Source of the DNA: an uncultured Caryophanales bacterium
GTDB lineage: Bacteria > Bacillota_I > Bacilli_A > Acholeplasmatales > Anaeroplasmataceae
Reading direction: 5' to 3'
DNA: 38,081 bases
NCBI GenBank assembly: GCA_946405105.1
Contig: CAMJFY010000012.1
Span: forward strand, 1 to 38,081
The notes below the pieces were generated by a model. That model saw only the letters and a program-made list of their open reading frames with translations. It was not told the DNA's origin and did no database searches. Shown here piece after piece: positions 24,177-33,782 of the stretch. The first letter of the stretch is position 1. The number at the start of each line of letters is the position of its first letter. A program made the position numbers and the translations under genes.

Positions 24177-27100
24177 ATGAGTAAACAATATAAGTATATT
24201 AAAATTGGTCTAGCTTCTCCTGAAGAAATTATGTCATGGTCACATGGCGAAGTTTTAAAGCATGAAACAATTAACTATCGTACATTAAAACCAGAACCAG
24301 ATGGATTATTCTGTGAAAAGATTTTCGGTCCATCTAAGGATTATCAATGTGCTTGTGGAAAGTCTAGAAAATCTACAGACAAGGGTACAATTTGTGAAAA
24401 GTGTGGTGTTGAAATCACTGAATCTAAGGTTCGTCGTGAAAGAATGGGTCACATTAAATTAGCTTCACCAGTTGTTCACACTTGGTTCTTAAAGAATTCA
24501 CCTTCTCCATTAGCAACAATTCTAGAATTAAAAACTAGAGATCTTGAGGAAATTGTTTATTTAGCAAGCTATATTGTTACTGATCCAGGTAAGAATATTG
24601 GTTTAAAGAAGAAGCAAATCCTTAATGAAAGTGATTATGCTAGATTAAGCGAGCAATATCCAAAGCAATTCACTGCCCTAACAGGAGCAGATGCAATTAA
24701 GACTTTATTAAAGGGTATTGATCTTGAAGAAGAAAGAAAGATTCTAAGAAGAAAGCTTGCTTCATCTTCAAAGCAAAAGCGTGATAAGGTAATTAAGAGA
24801 CTAGAAATAGTTGAATCATTCTTACGTTCTGATAACAAGCCAGAATGGATGATTTTAGATGTATTACCAGTTATTCCACCAAGCTTAAGACCAATGGTTC
24901 AGCTTGAAGGTGGACGTTTTGCTACAACTGACTTAAATGATTTATATCGTCGTATTTTAAACCGTAACAATCGTTTAAAGAAGCAAATTGAGCAAAATGC
25001 ACCTTATTTAATTATTAAAAATGAAAAGCGTATGCTTCAAGAAGCAGTTGATGCTTTAATTGATAATACAAAGCATGGCAAGAAGGCTGCATTAGATAAG
25101 GCTCATAAGCTAAAGAGCTTATCTGATATGTTAAGAGGTAAGCAAGGACGTTTCCGTCAAAACCTACTTGGTAAGCGTGTTGACTATTCAGGACGTTCAG
25201 TTATCGTTGTTGGTCCATTCCTAAAGATGTATCAATGTGGTATTCCTAAGGAAATGGCATTAACATTATTCAAGCCATTCGTATTAAGAGAATTAACAAG
25301 AAAGAATACTGATAAGAGTAAAGAGAAGATTACAATCGCTGTAGCTAACAGAATGATTGATAATCAAGATGATTCAGTATGGAATATCCTAGAATCTGTA
25401 ATTAAGGAGCATCCAGTTCTATTAAACCGTGCCCCTACACTACATAGATTAGGTATTCAAGCATTCGAGCCAATTCTAATTGAAGGTAAGGCTATCCGTC
25501 TTCACCCATTAGTATGTACACCATTCAACGCTGACTTCGATGGTGACCAGATGGCTATCCACGTACCTCTATCTTTAGAAGCTCAAGCTGAAGCTAGATT
25601 ATTAATGCTTGCTTCAAACAACATTCTAAACCCAAGAGATGGTAAACCAGTTGTTACACCTTCTCAGGATATGATCTTAGGTAACTATTATCTATCACTT
25701 GAGAGAAAGGGTGAAGAAAACGAAGGCCATTTCTATAAGGATTTCGATGAAGCTTATATGGCTTACAAGAATGGTGCAATTACATTACATACACGTATCT
25801 TCGTAGATATTTCATATTTACCTGCACATAAGTTTGCTGGTCAAAATCTACCTTCAAGATACTTATTCACTACAGTTGGTAAGATGATTTTCAACAATAT
25901 TTTACCTCCTGAGTTCCCATATATTAATGAACCTACTGATGATAATCTTACTAAGGCTACACCAGCTAAGTATTTCTTAAATCCTTCAAAGGGATTTGAA
26001 GAATCTAAGAATGAATTATTTAACCATGATGAGGTAGCTCCATTTAAGAAGAAATTCATTGCTAAGATTATTGCTCAAGTATTCAAGAGATTCCAAATTA
26101 CTGAAACATCTAAGATGCTTGATAGAATTAAGGATTTAGGTTACCAATATTCAACTATTTCTGGTTTATCTATCTCTATGGCTGATGTATTGGATTACAA
26201 GGGCAAGGAAGTTCGTATCAACCAAGCTGAAAAGAGAATATCTGAAATCACTGATTTCTATGATATGGGTGCTATTTCTGAAAGAGACCGTAAGAAGCTA
26301 GTTGAAAAGGAATGGACAGATGCTCGTTCTGAAATCCAAAAGGGTCTATGGGAAGAATTATCAAAGCAAAAGAACAATGCAATTTTCATGATGGCCGATT
26401 CAGGATCACGTGGATCTGCATCTAACTTTGCCCAATTAGCAGGTATGCGTGGTTTGATGGCTAATACAGCCGGTGAAACTATCGAGGTACCAGTAAAGGC
26501 TAACTTCCGTGAAGGTCTATCTGTTGCAGAATTCTTCATTTCTACACACGGTGCTAGAAAGGGTTCTACAGATACAGCCTTAAAGACAGCAGAATCTGGT
26601 TACTTAACTCGTCGTTTAGTAGATGTATCACAAAATGTTGTTATTTCTACTGATGACTGTGGTACAGAAAAAGGATTCTATGTAGAAGATATTATTGATG
26701 AAAATAACCTTGAAGGTGGTAAGCCAAAGGTTATCGTTCAAGCATATACAAGAAGTATTGGTAGATTCGCTGCAAAGGATATTGTTAATCCTAACACAGG
26801 CGAAATCATCGTTAAGAGAAATGAATTAATTACTGAAGATCTTGCAGAAGAAATTAAGAATGCAGGTATCAATAGAATTTGTATTCGTTCTAACTTAACA
26901 TGTGCTGCTAAGACTGGTGTTTGTATGAAGTGCTACGGTAGAAACCTAGCAACAAATATGATTGTTGAAGTTGGTGAAGCTGTAGGTACAATCGCTGCTC
27001 AATCAATCGGTGAGCCAGGTACACAGTTAACAATGCGTACTTTCCATAATGGTGGTGTTGCCGGTGGAGATATCACTCAAGGTTTACCAAGAGTTCAAGA

Positions 27101-27938
27101 ATTATTCGAAGCTCGTAAGCCAAAAGGTAAAGCAACAATTTCTGAAATTGATGGTAGAATTAAATCTATCAATAATACAAAGGCTGGAAAGCAAATTATC
27201 GTTTCTAATGAAGAAACTGGTGAGGAAAAGGCATATACAATTGATGCAACTTCTGAATTATTAGTTTCTCAAGGTGATGAAATTAAGCGTGGTTCTAAGC
27301 TAATGAAGGGTTCAATTCATCCAAAGGAATTAATCCGTATCTTAGATGCTGAAGCAGTACAAAAGTACATTGTTGAAGAAGTTCAAAAGGTATACCGTTC
27401 TCAAGAAGTAGAAATTTCTGATAAGCATATTGAAATTATCGTACGTCAAATGATGAGAAAGGTTGTAGTTATCACTGAAGGAGATACTGATTTATTACCA
27501 GGTCATGAAGTATCAGTTAATGACTTCAAGAAGGCTGTTAATAAGGTATTAAGAGAAGGTGGAACTCTACCTGTTGCTAAACAATTATTATTAGGTATTA
27601 CTAAGGCTGCCTTAGCTTCTGATTCATTCTTAAGTGCTTCATCATTCCAGGAAACTACAAGAGTATTAACTCAAGCAGCTATCCAATCTAAGAGTGACTC
27701 ATTACAAGGTCTTAAGGAAAATACAATTATCGGTGGTTTAATCCCTGCTGGTACTGGTATCCTTGAAGAAGATACATTCGAGTGTGAGCATGCTCCAGTT
27801 GAGGAAGTAGTTGAAGAAACTGAAGAAAAAGCAACTGAAGAAGAATATGGAGATGTTGATGAAATCGATGAAGAAGAAATCACAGACTTCGATGCAGACT
27901 TCGCATTATCAAGCGAAGAAGCTTCTGATTTAGACTAA
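24177..27938 (+). CDS. rpoC: DNA-directed RNA polymerase subunit beta'
   Basis: Catalytic subunit of RNA polymerase, 1253 residues. The active-site Mg is held by D453, D455 and D457 in [12 protein letters not shown]. The N-terminal zinc site is C58, C60, C73 and C76. A second zinc site is formed by the cysteines around [18 protein letters not shown]. The C-terminus ends in a strongly acidic tail of about 50 residues, rich in Glu and Asp, which looks disordered; acidic tails on beta' vary between Firmicutes and its function here is unknown. The gene ends at a terminator, so it closes the rpoBC unit. Confidence 0.98.
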   Translation: MSKQYKYIKIGLASPEEIMSWSHGEVLKHETINYRTLKPEPDGLFCEKIFGPSKDYQCACGKSRKSTDKGTICEKCGVEITESKVRRERMGHIKLASPVVHTWFLKNSPSPLATILELKTRDLEEIVYLASYIVTDPGKNIGLKKKQILNESDYARLSEQYPKQFTALTGADAIKTLLKGIDLEEERKILRRKLASSSKQKRDKVIKRLEIVESFLRSDNKPEWMILDVLPVIPPSLRPMVQLEGGRFATTDLNDLYRRILNRNNRLKKQIEQNAPYLIIKNEKRMLQEAVDALIDNTKHGKKAALDKAHKLKSLSDMLRGKQGRFRQNLLGKRVDYSGRSVIVVGPFLKMYQCGIPKEMALTLFKPFVLRELTRKNTDKSKEKITIAVANRMIDNQDDSVWNILESVIKEHPVLLNRAPTLHRLGIQAFEPILIEGKAIRLHPLVCTPFNADFDGDQMAIHVPLSLEAQAEARLLMLASNNILNPRDGKPVVTPSQDMILGNYYLSLERKGEENEGHFYKDFDEAYMAYKNGAITLHTRIFVDISYLPAHKFAGQNLPSRYLFTTVGKMIFNNILPPEFPYINEPTDDNLTKATPAKYFLNPSKGFEESKNELFNHDEVAPFKKKFIAKIIAQVFKRFQITETSKMLDRIKDLGYQYSTISGLSISMADVLDYKGKEVRINQAEKRISEITDFYDMGAISERDRKKLVEKEWTDARSEIQKGLWEELSKQKNNAIFMMADSGSRGSASNFAQLAGMRGLMANTAGETIEVPVKANFREGLSVAEFFISTHGARKGSTDTALKTAESGYLTRRLVDVSQNVVISTDDCGTEKGFYVEDIIDENNLEGGKPKVIVQAYTRSIGRFAAKDIVNPNTGEIIVKRNELITEDLAEEIKNAGINRICIRSNLTCAAKTGVCMKCYGRNLATNMIVEVGEAVGTIAAQSIGEPGTQLTMRTFHNGGVAGGDITQGLPRVQELFEARKPKGKATISEIDGRIKSINNTKAGKQIIVSNEETGEEKAYTIDATSELLVSQGDEIKRGSKLMKGSIHPKELIRILDAEAVQKYIVEEVQKVYRSQEVEISDKHIEIIVRQMMRKVVVITEGDTDLLPGHEVSVNDFKKAVNKVLREGGTLPVAKQLLLGITKAALASDSFLSASSFQETTRVLTQAAIQSKSDSLQGLKENTIIGGLIPAGTGILEEDTFECEHAPVEEVVEETEEKATEEEYGDVDEIDEEEITDFDADFALSSEEASDLD

Positions 27939-27947
27939 TTACAATTA

Positions 27948-27977
27948 AGGGTGTCATTATAAATGACATCCTTTTTT
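27948..27977 (+). terminator. Intrinsic terminator of rpoBC
   Basis: AGGGTGTCATT pairs with AATGACATCCT (one G-T pair) around an ATA loop, followed by six Ts. Confidence 0.9.
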
Positions 27978-27978
27978 C

Positions 27979-28007
27979 TTGTATTAGAAGACTAATTAAT
28001 GTAAAAT
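27979..28007 (+). promoter_or_regulatory. Promoter of the Sel1-repeat gene
   Basis: TTGTAT at 27979-27984 and TAAAAT at 28002-28007 with a 17-base spacer. Confidence 0.55.
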
Positions 28008-28040
28008 AATACTATAGAATGCGTTTCGGAGGTATAGTTT

Positions 28041-29207
28041 ATGCCAGAGTATGTCATTAATCAGTATAAAGGTGTATATAAAAGAGCAGTTGAGCTTTAT
28101 GGAGAAGAAAAGTTCAAAGAAGCTGCACCATTATTTGAAATGGTTGTTAAAAATGATCAATTAAATTATTCAGCATGTTATTATTTAGCTGATATGCTAT
28201 ATTATGGTAAAGGCTTAGAAAAAGATATTAGAAGAGCTTTCCAATTATATATGACTGCAGCAACTAATAAGGTTTCTGAAGCATCATACATGGTTGGTTT
28301 ATGCTATCTTGAAGGAAAAGGTATTGGACAGGATTCAGTTCAAGCCGTTGCGTGGTTCACTGAAGCTGCCAAGTATGCCCATCCATTAAGCCAATATTAT
28401 TTAGGATTAGCTTATGAAAAGGGTGAAGGTATTGCTAAAGATATCCCAAGAGCCGCTCAATGGTTAGTCCATGCAGCAAAGGCTGGTATTGTTGATGCTC
28501 AAAGAGAAGCTGGTATTTGTTATGAAATATTAGGCAAGATGAAGGGTGCAGCAACATTATTCCTAGCAGGTGCTGAAAATGGTGATCCTTATTGCCAAGA
28601 AAGAATAGCTGACTGCTATGCTGAAGGTAAGGGTGCATTACAATCTATTCCTTTAGCAATTCACTATTATGAGGAAGCAGCAAATAATGGAAATGGTAAT
28701 GCTCAATTTAAATTAGGTAAGAGATATGCCTTAGGTGAAGGTGTAAGACTTGATATGAAGAGAGCAATTGATTTATATGATAAGGCAGCAAAGGCTGGAA
28801 ACGCCACAGCACAAAATGCCTTAGCTGAATGTTACCACTTAGGTGATGGTATTGTTAAGAATGACCTATTAGCTATTGAATGGTGGACAAAGGCCGCTCA
28901 AGGTGGAAATGTAGATGCTATGATTCACTTAGCTGAAAACTTAACTGATCCATCTGATAACCAAATCGATAAGGATCTAGTTACTGCAAAGAACTGGTGG
29001 ACAAAGGCAGCCGAATTAGGCGATGCTTATGCAATGTATCGTTTAGGTGACTGTCTAGAAAAGGGTATTGGTGTATCACAAATTGATTTAGAATCAGCAT
29101 TTACATGGTATCGTCTATCTGCCCAAAATGGAAACGAGGATGCCAAGGATGCAGCATCAAGATTCTCAAAATCATTAACGGGAAAGGTAAAAATGAAGAA
29201 GTTATAG
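28041..29207 (+). CDS. Sel1-repeat (tetratricopeptide-like) protein
   Basis: A 388-residue protein made of about nine Sel1-like repeats of 36 residues, each with the pattern A...LG..Y..G.G...D...A...W...AA..G. Clear copies include YLADMLYYGKGLEKDIRRAF, YMVGLCYLEGKGI, YYLGLAYEKGEGI and FKLGKRYALGEGV. Such solenoids are scaffolds for protein-protein contacts. There is no signal peptide or membrane segment, so it should be cytoplasmic. CGGAGGT precedes the ATG. The next gene follows after 18 bases and a single terminator serves both. Binding partner unknown. Confidence 0.88.
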   Translation: MPEYVINQYKGVYKRAVELYGEEKFKEAAPLFEMVVKNDQLNYSACYYLADMLYYGKGLEKDIRRAFQLYMTAATNKVSEASYMVGLCYLEGKGIGQDSVQAVAWFTEAAKYAHPLSQYYLGLAYEKGEGIAKDIPRAAQWLVHAAKAGIVDAQREAGICYEILGKMKGAATLFLAGAENGDPYCQERIADCYAEGKGALQSIPLAIHYYEEAANNGNGNAQFKLGKRYALGEGVRLDMKRAIDLYDKAAKAGNATAQNALAECYHLGDGIVKNDLLAIEWWTKAAQGGNVDAMIHLAENLTDPSDNQIDKDLVTAKNWWTKAAELGDAYAMYRLGDCLEKGIGVSQIDLESAFTWYRLSAQNGNEDAKDAASRFSKSLTGKVKMKKL

Positions 29208-29225
29208 TTCTTAAGGTAGTGAAAA

Positions 29226-29720
29226 ATGGAATTATGTATTAGAAATAAATGGATATCTTTAAGTGGATCTTCTGTAATTAAGGATATAAACGAAAATGAT
29301 GTATATAAGCTAAAAGGAAAATTTTGGACCGTTACAAGAAAGAAATTCTTAAGAACATTAGATGATAAGGATTTATATATTATAAGAAATAAATTTTGGA
29401 CTTTCTTTGTTCATAAAGCATTTGTTATTAATCCTGATAATACAATTGCAGCAACAATAAGAAGAAAATATTTCTCAGTTCATGATCGTTATTTCATTGA
29501 TTGTAAATATGGTAAAGTAGAAATAACAGGAAACATATTAGGATTTAATTATCATATATTATTAGATGGAAAAGAAATTGGTCATGTCGCAAGAAGAATT
29601 AGCTTACGTGATTCATTTGTATTAACAATTGATGATAATGTAGAAGATATTCCATTCTTTGTTTCATTAGTTATAGCAATAGATAATATAACTGATGAAA
29701 GAAGAAGTGAAAGTAATTAA
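29226..29720 (+). CDS. LURP-one-related (Tubby-C-like) protein
   Basis: A 164-residue, beta-rich protein. Its repeated short strands (YKLKGKFWTVTRKKFLRTLD, LYIIRNKFWTFFVHKAFVI, IAATIRRKYFSVHDRYFI, then GNILGFNYHILLDGKEIGHV) and the closing hydrophobic helix FFVSLVIAIDNI match the twelve-strand barrel with a central helix of the LURP-one/Tubby-C fold. In eukaryotes related domains bind phosphoinositides or act as phospholipid scramblases; the bacterial role is not established. It is cotranscribed with the Sel1 gene. The start is weakly supported by GGTAGTG upstream. Confidence 0.7.
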   Translation: MELCIRNKWISLSGSSVIKDINENDVYKLKGKFWTVTRKKFLRTLDDKDLYIIRNKFWTFFVHKAFVINPDNTIAATIRRKYFSVHDRYFIDCKYGKVEITGNILGFNYHILLDGKEIGHVARRISLRDSFVLTIDDNVEDIPFFVSLVIAIDNITDERRSESN

Positions 29721-29724
29721 TAAT

Positions 29725-29754
29725 AGGCAAAGCATCAGCTTTGCCTTTTTATTT
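29725..29754 (+). terminator. Intrinsic terminator after the LURP-one-like gene
   Basis: AGGCAAAGC and GCTTTGCCT form a perfect nine-pair stem with an ATCA loop and a T-rich tail. Confidence 0.9.
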
Positions 29755-29878
29755 TGCCTAAAAGGAAAAATTAACTAGTTGAAAGATACTTTTTAATGAA
29801 AATTATGTAAAATAGCCTAAAAAACGCAAAAATACGTAATAAATATTACAAAATTATAAATATTTTAATTTTTATTAA

Positions 29879-29893
29879 AGAAAGCGTTTACAA
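29879..29893 (-). promoter_or_regulatory. Catabolite-responsive element (cre) upstream of the pectate lyase gene
   Basis: On the minus strand TTGTAAACGCTTTCT fits the CcpA consensus WTGNAANCGNWNNCW at every position. It overlaps the -35 box of the pectate lyase promoter, so bound CcpA should block transcription. A second, one-mismatch copy (ATGTAAGCGTTTTAT, 29893-29907) on the plus strand adjoins it, making an imperfect palindrome that spans the promoter. Confidence 0.8.
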
Positions 29894-29915
29894 TGTAAGC
29901 GTTTTATTGTATAAT
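29887..29915 (+). promoter_or_regulatory. Promoter of the pectate lyase gene
   Basis: TTTACA at 29887-29892 and TATAAT at 29910-29915 with a 17-base spacer. The -35 box lies inside the cre site. The 130 bases before it, from 29755, are AT-rich and show nothing else I can name. Confidence 0.75.
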
Positions 29916-29960
29916 CCGAAGTGTATTAACAAAAGATACTTATTTAAAGGGGAGGACAAA

Positions 29961-32231
29961 ATGAAAATTAAAAAGGTATCAGCAGTTTTTGCAATTACAG
30001 GACTAGTAGCAGCGTCTACAGTTACTGCACTAACAGTATCAGGTATTGCATCTGATAAAAAGAACGAAATCGTATTAGATGCAGCTACAGTTACTAGTAA
30101 TTCAGGAGTACAAATCCAAAGCGTTAAAGGAGACCAAGAATCACTTTATGCTACATTCAAGGGCGTAAGTGGTGCATCTGGCTATAATGCTTATGTGAAG
30201 AAAGGAAATGGAAGCTATGTTAAGCTAGATACTCAATTAATCAGACAATATTCTGGTTATTATAGAGTAGACGCAGTAGGTCTTTCAGCAGGTTCTTATT
30301 CACTAAAGATTATTCCAGTTATTAATGGCTCAGAAACAACAAATGCAAAGCAATGTGCTTTAGCTACTAACATTGATGTAGTTAGCTATGATAGAACAGG
30401 ATTTGCATTTAAGAAGAATGACAAGAATTCTACAGGTGATGCATCTGGTGCATACAATTCAGATGGTACATTAAAGTCTGGTGCTAAGGTATTCTATGTC
30501 ACTTCAAAAACAGCAAAAACAATTAGTACAACAGTAGTAAGCGACTCAAAGGGAACTAAAAAAACATTTACAGGTTTACAAGCAATCGTTACTGCATATC
30601 AAAAGGGCTTTGACACTACACCAGTAGCTTTTAGATTTATTGGTAAGGTTAATGCATCTGATATGGATTCTTTAGGATCATCTTCAGAAGGACTTCAAAT
30701 CAAAGGAAAAGCAGCCGGCTCAAAGATGAATATGACTTTCGAAGGTGTTGGTAATGATGCAACAATTTATGGATTCGGTTTCTTAATTAGAAATAGTAAT
30801 AATGTAGAAGTAAGAAACCTAGGATTCATGACAAAGATGGATGATAACGTATCTATCGACACAGGAAACTATAATATTTGGGTTCATGACTGTGATTTCT
30901 TCTATGGTGCAGCTGGATCAGGAGATCATGCTAAGGGTGATGGTGCTCTAGATATTAAGGGTACTTTATATGCAACATTATCTTATAACCATTTCTGGGA
31001 TACAGGTAAATCAACATTAAATAGTAATGGTGATGTAGTTGATTACGTTTCATATCATCATAACTGGTATGACCATTCAGATTCACGTCATCCAAGAGTA
31101 AGAAAATCTACAGCTATCCATGTTTACAATAACTATTTCGATGGTAATGCTAAATATGGTATTGGAGCAACAACAGGATCTTCAATCTTCTCTGAAGCAA
31201 ATTACTTCAGAAATTGTAAGAACCCTATGTTATCATCACTTCAAGGTACAGATGCTCAAGGACAAGGAACATTCTCATCTGAAACTGGTGGTATGATTAA
31301 GGCTTACAATAATAAGATTACTGGTGCAGCAGGATTAATTTATGCAAATGCTGGCGCTGGTACTCAAGGTGCAACATCAGGAGCTAATTCTAAATCATTT
31401 GATGCTTATTTAGCATCTAGTAGAAATGAAACAGTATCATCTTCATACAAGACAGTATCTGGTGGTACAACATATTCTAACTTCGATACTAATTCAAGTA
31501 TTATGTATTCTTATAGCGTTCAAACACCAGATGCAGCAGTTAGCACAATTAAATCATATGCTGGTCGTGTTGATGGTGGAGATTTGAAATGGACATTCAA
31601 CAACGCAACTGAAGATACAAATTATGGTGTAATTGCAGGCTTAAGAAGCGCAATTGATGGATATTCATCAAAGTTGGTTTCTTATCAAACTACAACATAT
31701 TCTACAAATAGTAGCTTAAATGTAACTGAATCAACAATTGGTGGTTCAAGCTCAAGCTCTGGCTCATCTAGCTCAGGATCTTCAAGCTCTGGCTCATCAA
31801 GTTCAGGTTCATCAAGCTCAGGAAGTGGAAGTAGTTCATCAGGTTCAAGCTCTTCAGGTTCAAGCTCATCAAGTAGCTCAGCAACAGCTTCTGGATTATT
31901 AACATTCAAGGGTAAGAAGGTTAATGATTCTGCAAAGATATTTACAGTAGCTGGAAGCTATAAAGAAATGAGCTATACATTAGATGGAACTAAATTAGAT
32001 TATGCATTAAAGGTTGACTCTAAGGGTTCAATTACGTTCACATTAAATCAATCAACAAAGATTACTGTATATGCTAAGGGTAAATCAAATGGTACAAAGA
32101 TTGTTGTTGGTTCAACTACTCAATCTTTAACTACAGATGTTAAGGCATATACATATACATTAGCTAAGGGAACTTATACAATTAAGCGTTCTTCAGGCGA
32201 ATCATATATCTTTGCTGTAAAGCTTGGATAA
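29961..32231 (+). CDS. Secreted pectate lyase, polysaccharide lyase family 1
   Basis: Cleaves polygalacturonate by beta-elimination outside the cell. The 756-residue protein has, in order: a signal peptide (1 to about 30); a small fibronectin-III-like domain (about 45-115); a PL1 parallel beta-helix (about 125-560); a Ser/Gly linker (593-645) of SSSSG-like units; and a C-terminal beta-sandwich (646-756) likely to bind carbohydrate. In the lyase, DGALDI near residue 326, YHHNWYDHSDSRHPRVR (about 365-381, holding the catalytic Arg and Ca-site neighbourhood) and HVYNNYF match family 1. The ATG at 29961 follows GGGGAGG. No sorting signal or anchor is seen, so it should be released or held by its C-terminal domain. 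Confidence 0.92.
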   Translation: MKIKKVSAVFAITGLVAASTVTALTVSGIASDKKNEIVLDAATVTSNSGVQIQSVKGDQESLYATFKGVSGASGYNAYVKKGNGSYVKLDTQLIRQYSGYYRVDAVGLSAGSYSLKIIPVINGSETTNAKQCALATNIDVVSYDRTGFAFKKNDKNSTGDASGAYNSDGTLKSGAKVFYVTSKTAKTISTTVVSDSKGTKKTFTGLQAIVTAYQKGFDTTPVAFRFIGKVNASDMDSLGSSSEGLQIKGKAAGSKMNMTFEGVGNDATIYGFGFLIRNSNNVEVRNLGFMTKMDDNVSIDTGNYNIWVHDCDFFYGAAGSGDHAKGDGALDIKGTLYATLSYNHFWDTGKSTLNSNGDVVDYVSYHHNWYDHSDSRHPRVRKSTAIHVYNNYFDGNAKYGIGATTGSSIFSEANYFRNCKNPMLSSLQGTDAQGQGTFSSETGGMIKAYNNKITGAAGLIYANAGAGTQGATSGANSKSFDAYLASSRNETVSSSYKTVSGGTTYSNFDTNSSIMYSYSVQTPDAAVSTIKSYAGRVDGGDLKWTFNNATEDTNYGVIAGLRSAIDGYSSKLVSYQTTTYSTNSSLNVTESTIGGSSSSSGSSSSGSSSSGSSSSGSSSSGSGSSSSGSSSSGSSSSSSSATASGLLTFKGKKVNDSAKIFTVAGSYKEMSYTLDGTKLDYALKVDSKGSITFTLNQSTKITVYAKGKSNGTKIVVGSTTQSLTTDVKAYTYTLAKGTYTIKRSSGESYIFAVKLG

Positions 32232-32261
32232 TACTTATATATCCTTATATATAATATATAG

Positions 32262-32289
32262 AAGCAAGGCTATTTTTAGCTTTGCTTTT
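32262..32289 (+). terminator. Intrinsic terminator of the pectate lyase gene
   Basis: AAGCAAGGCT pairs with AGCTTTGCTT (one G-T pair) around a short T-rich loop, followed by T-rich sequence. Confidence 0.75.
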
Positions 32290-32338
32290 ATTCATTTTTA
32301 TAGGGTAGAAATATTTTTTAATTTTTTTATATTTTTGT

Positions 32339-32367
32339 TTGACTTGCATATATCTATTTGTTATAAT
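32339..32367 (+). promoter_or_regulatory. Promoter of rplKA(JL)
   Basis: TTGACT at 32339-32344, 17 bases, then TATAAT at 32362-32367 with a TGn extension (TGT). This is among the strongest promoters in the window. Confidence 0.85.
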
Positions 32368-32377
32368 GTATAAGCAC

Positions 32378-32433
32378 GTGTATGCAAATACACTGGGAGT
32401 GGGAGGACTTCTAGGAAGTCTGTTAGACCACAT
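32378..32433 (+). promoter_or_regulatory. rplK leader with an L1-type box
   Basis: A GTGTAT/ATACAC hairpin with a GCAA tetraloop (32378-32393) precedes a structure closed by GTGG (32399-32402) and CCAC (32428-32431). Inside are a GAG bulge, the perfect stem GACTTC/GAAGTC and an unpaired TGTTAGA. The same outer form recurs before rplA. In many bacteria L1 binds such a site in the L11-L1 mRNA, mimicking its 23S rRNA target, and represses translation. Naming L1 as the ligand is inference from place and repetition. Confidence 0.6.
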
Positions 32434-32457
32434 CATTGAAAGAAGGAGGATAAGATT

Positions 32458-32883
32458 ATGGCTAAGAAAGTTGTAAAAGTAGTTAAATTACAAATCCAAG
32501 CCGGCAAAGCTAATCCAGCTCCACCAGTAGGTCCAGCACTAGGACAAGCAGGTGTTAATATTCCTGGCTTTTGTTCACAGTTCAATGACGCAACAAAGGA
32601 TAAAATGGGTTATACTTTACCAGTTATTATCTCAGTTTATGAGGATCGTTCATTTACATTCGTTGTAAAGACTCCACCAGCAGCAGATTTATTATTAAAG
32701 GCTGCAGGAATTCAAAAAGGTTCTGAGAACTCTAAGAAACATACTGTTGCAAAGATCACAAGAGATCAAGCTAGAAAGATTGCAGAAATGAAAATGCCAG
32801 ATTTAAATGCAAATGACATTGAAGCTGCAACAAATATTATTTGCGGAACTGCAAAGAATATGGGTATTGTTGTCGAAGGATAA
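32458..32883 (+). CDS. rplK: 50S ribosomal protein L11
   Basis: Protein of the GTPase-associated centre of the large subunit. The 141 residues include the N-terminal [20 protein letters not shown] segment near the thiopeptide contact site and the C-terminal rRNA-binding domain (GIQKGSEN...[18 protein letters not shown]). AAGGAGG lies seven bases upstream of the ATG. It is the first gene of the rplK-rplA unit. The usual upstream neighbours secE and nusG are not here. Confidence 0.97.
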   Translation: MAKKVVKVVKLQIQAGKANPAPPVGPALGQAGVNIPGFCSQFNDATKDKMGYTLPVIISVYEDRSFTFVVKTPPAADLLLKAAGIQKGSENSKKHTVAKITRDQARKIAEMKMPDLNANDIEAATNIICGTAKNMGIVVEG

Positions 32884-32903
32884 TTTTGGTTGTTTATAAA
32901 CAG

Positions 32904-32946
32904 CCTAAAACTTGTGGGAGGAATTCCCGCTTGACCACATTTTAGG
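32904..32946 (+). promoter_or_regulatory. Second L1-type box in front of rplA
   Basis: GTGG (32914-32917) and CCAC (32935-32938) enclose GAG, a short GGAATTCC element and CGCTTGA, the same plan as the rplK leader. An outer stem CCTAAAA/TTTTAGG (32904-32910 with 32940-32946) covers the first bases of the rplA ribosome site AGGAGG, so folding should block rplA translation. Confidence 0.6.
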
Positions 32947-32955
32947 AGGATAAAT

Positions 32956-33645
32956 ATGAAGAGAGGAAAAAAATACGTTGAAGCAGCTAAGCTTGTAGAT
33001 TCAAGCAAGAGCTACTCAGCATTAGAAGCATTAGAATTAGCTTGCAAGACTTCAACTGCAAAATTCGATGCATCTGTAGATGTTGCATTCCGTCTTAACA
33101 TCGATCCACGTAAAGCTGAACAAAATATTCGTGGTGCTATCGTACTACCTAATGGTACTGGTAAAACTAGAAAAGTTTTAGTTATAGCTCGTGGTGCTAA
33201 GGCTCAAGAAGCTACAGAAGCAGGCGCTGACTATGTAGGTGAAGCAGAAATGATTAACAAGATTAATCAAGGCTGGTTCGATTTTGATGTAATCGTTGCT
33301 ACACCAGATATGATGGGACAATTAGGTAAGCTAGGACGTGTTCTAGGACCTAAAGGATTAATGCCAAACCCTAAGACTGGTACAGTAACAATGGATGTTG
33401 CTAAAGCTATTAAAGAAATTAAAGCAGGTAAGGTTGAATACCGTCCTGATAAGGTTGGTAACATTCAAATGACTATCGGTAAGGTTTCTTTTGGAGCTGA
33501 AAAGCTTAAAGAGAACTTAAAGGCTGTATATGATGCATTATTGAAGGCTCGTCCTTCAACAATCAAGGGTTCTTATGTAAAGAACGTTTCAGTTGCATCT
33601 ACTATGGGCCCTGGTGTCAAAGTTGATTTTAACTCAATCAACTAA
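32956..33645 (+). CDS. rplA: 50S ribosomal protein L1
   Basis: Forms the mobile L1 stalk that guides deacylated tRNA from the E site, and in many bacteria represses its own operon by binding mRNA. The 229 residues carry the typical [17 protein letters not shown] segment, [11 protein letters not shown], the [14 protein letters not shown] motif and the C-terminal [18 protein letters not shown]. It lies 72 bases after rplK, a gap that holds the probable L1 box. Confidence 0.98.
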   Translation: MKRGKKYVEAAKLVDSSKSYSALEALELACKTSTAKFDASVDVAFRLNIDPRKAEQNIRGAIVLPNGTGKTRKVLVIARGAKAQEATEAGADYVGEAEMINKINQGWFDFDVIVATPDMMGQLGKLGRVLGPKGLMPNPKTGTVTMDVAKAIKEIKAGKVEYRPDKVGNIQMTIGKVSFGAEKLKENLKAVYDALLKARPSTIKGSYVKNVSVASTMGPGVKVDFNSIN

Positions 33646-33649
33646 TTAA

Positions 33650-33753
33650 ATAGCCGAAGACAGTAGGCGGGTGAAAAACCCTTAATTACCTACCGAGGAA
33701 AATAAAGATTGGCTAGACAAATCTTCTTTTACCTTGGTAGAAGAAGATTTTTT
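33650..33753 (+). promoter_or_regulatory. L10 leader with attenuator before rplJL
   Basis: The sequence from CCGAAGACAGTAGGCG to CCTACCGAGG is the conserved L10-binding leader: GTAGG (33663-33667) pairs with CCTAC (33689-33693) around an inner GGGT/ACCC stem. Downstream an intrinsic terminator stem (AAATCTTCTT/AAGAAGATTT, 33719-33750) precedes Ts. CTACCGAGG (33690-33698) can instead pair with CCTTGGTAG (33732-33740), which would break both the L10 site and the terminator. This gives a switch in which excess L10-L12 favours termination. Confidence 0.88.
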
Positions 33754-33782
33754 CATTTATAAAAACTAACGGAGGTGTAAGA

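Noticed and set aside
27049-27264. Alternative frame of 71 codons inside rpoC
   Set aside because: It is on the same strand but out of frame in a conserved part of rpoC, with no start signals.
29226-29720. Second pectin-related gene next to the lyase
   Set aside because: The protein is a LURP-one/Tubby-C-type barrel without a signal peptide, and a strong terminator separates it from the lyase.
31740-31883. Possible DNA tandem repeat or short CRISPR-like array
   Set aside because: The repetition is in the protein (Ser/Gly linker); the DNA units vary in synonymous codons and there are no spacers.
31685-31909. Minus-strand frame rich in Glu/Leu/Pro/Asp
   Set aside because: It is only the antisense of the Ser/Gly linker of the pectate lyase and has no start signals.
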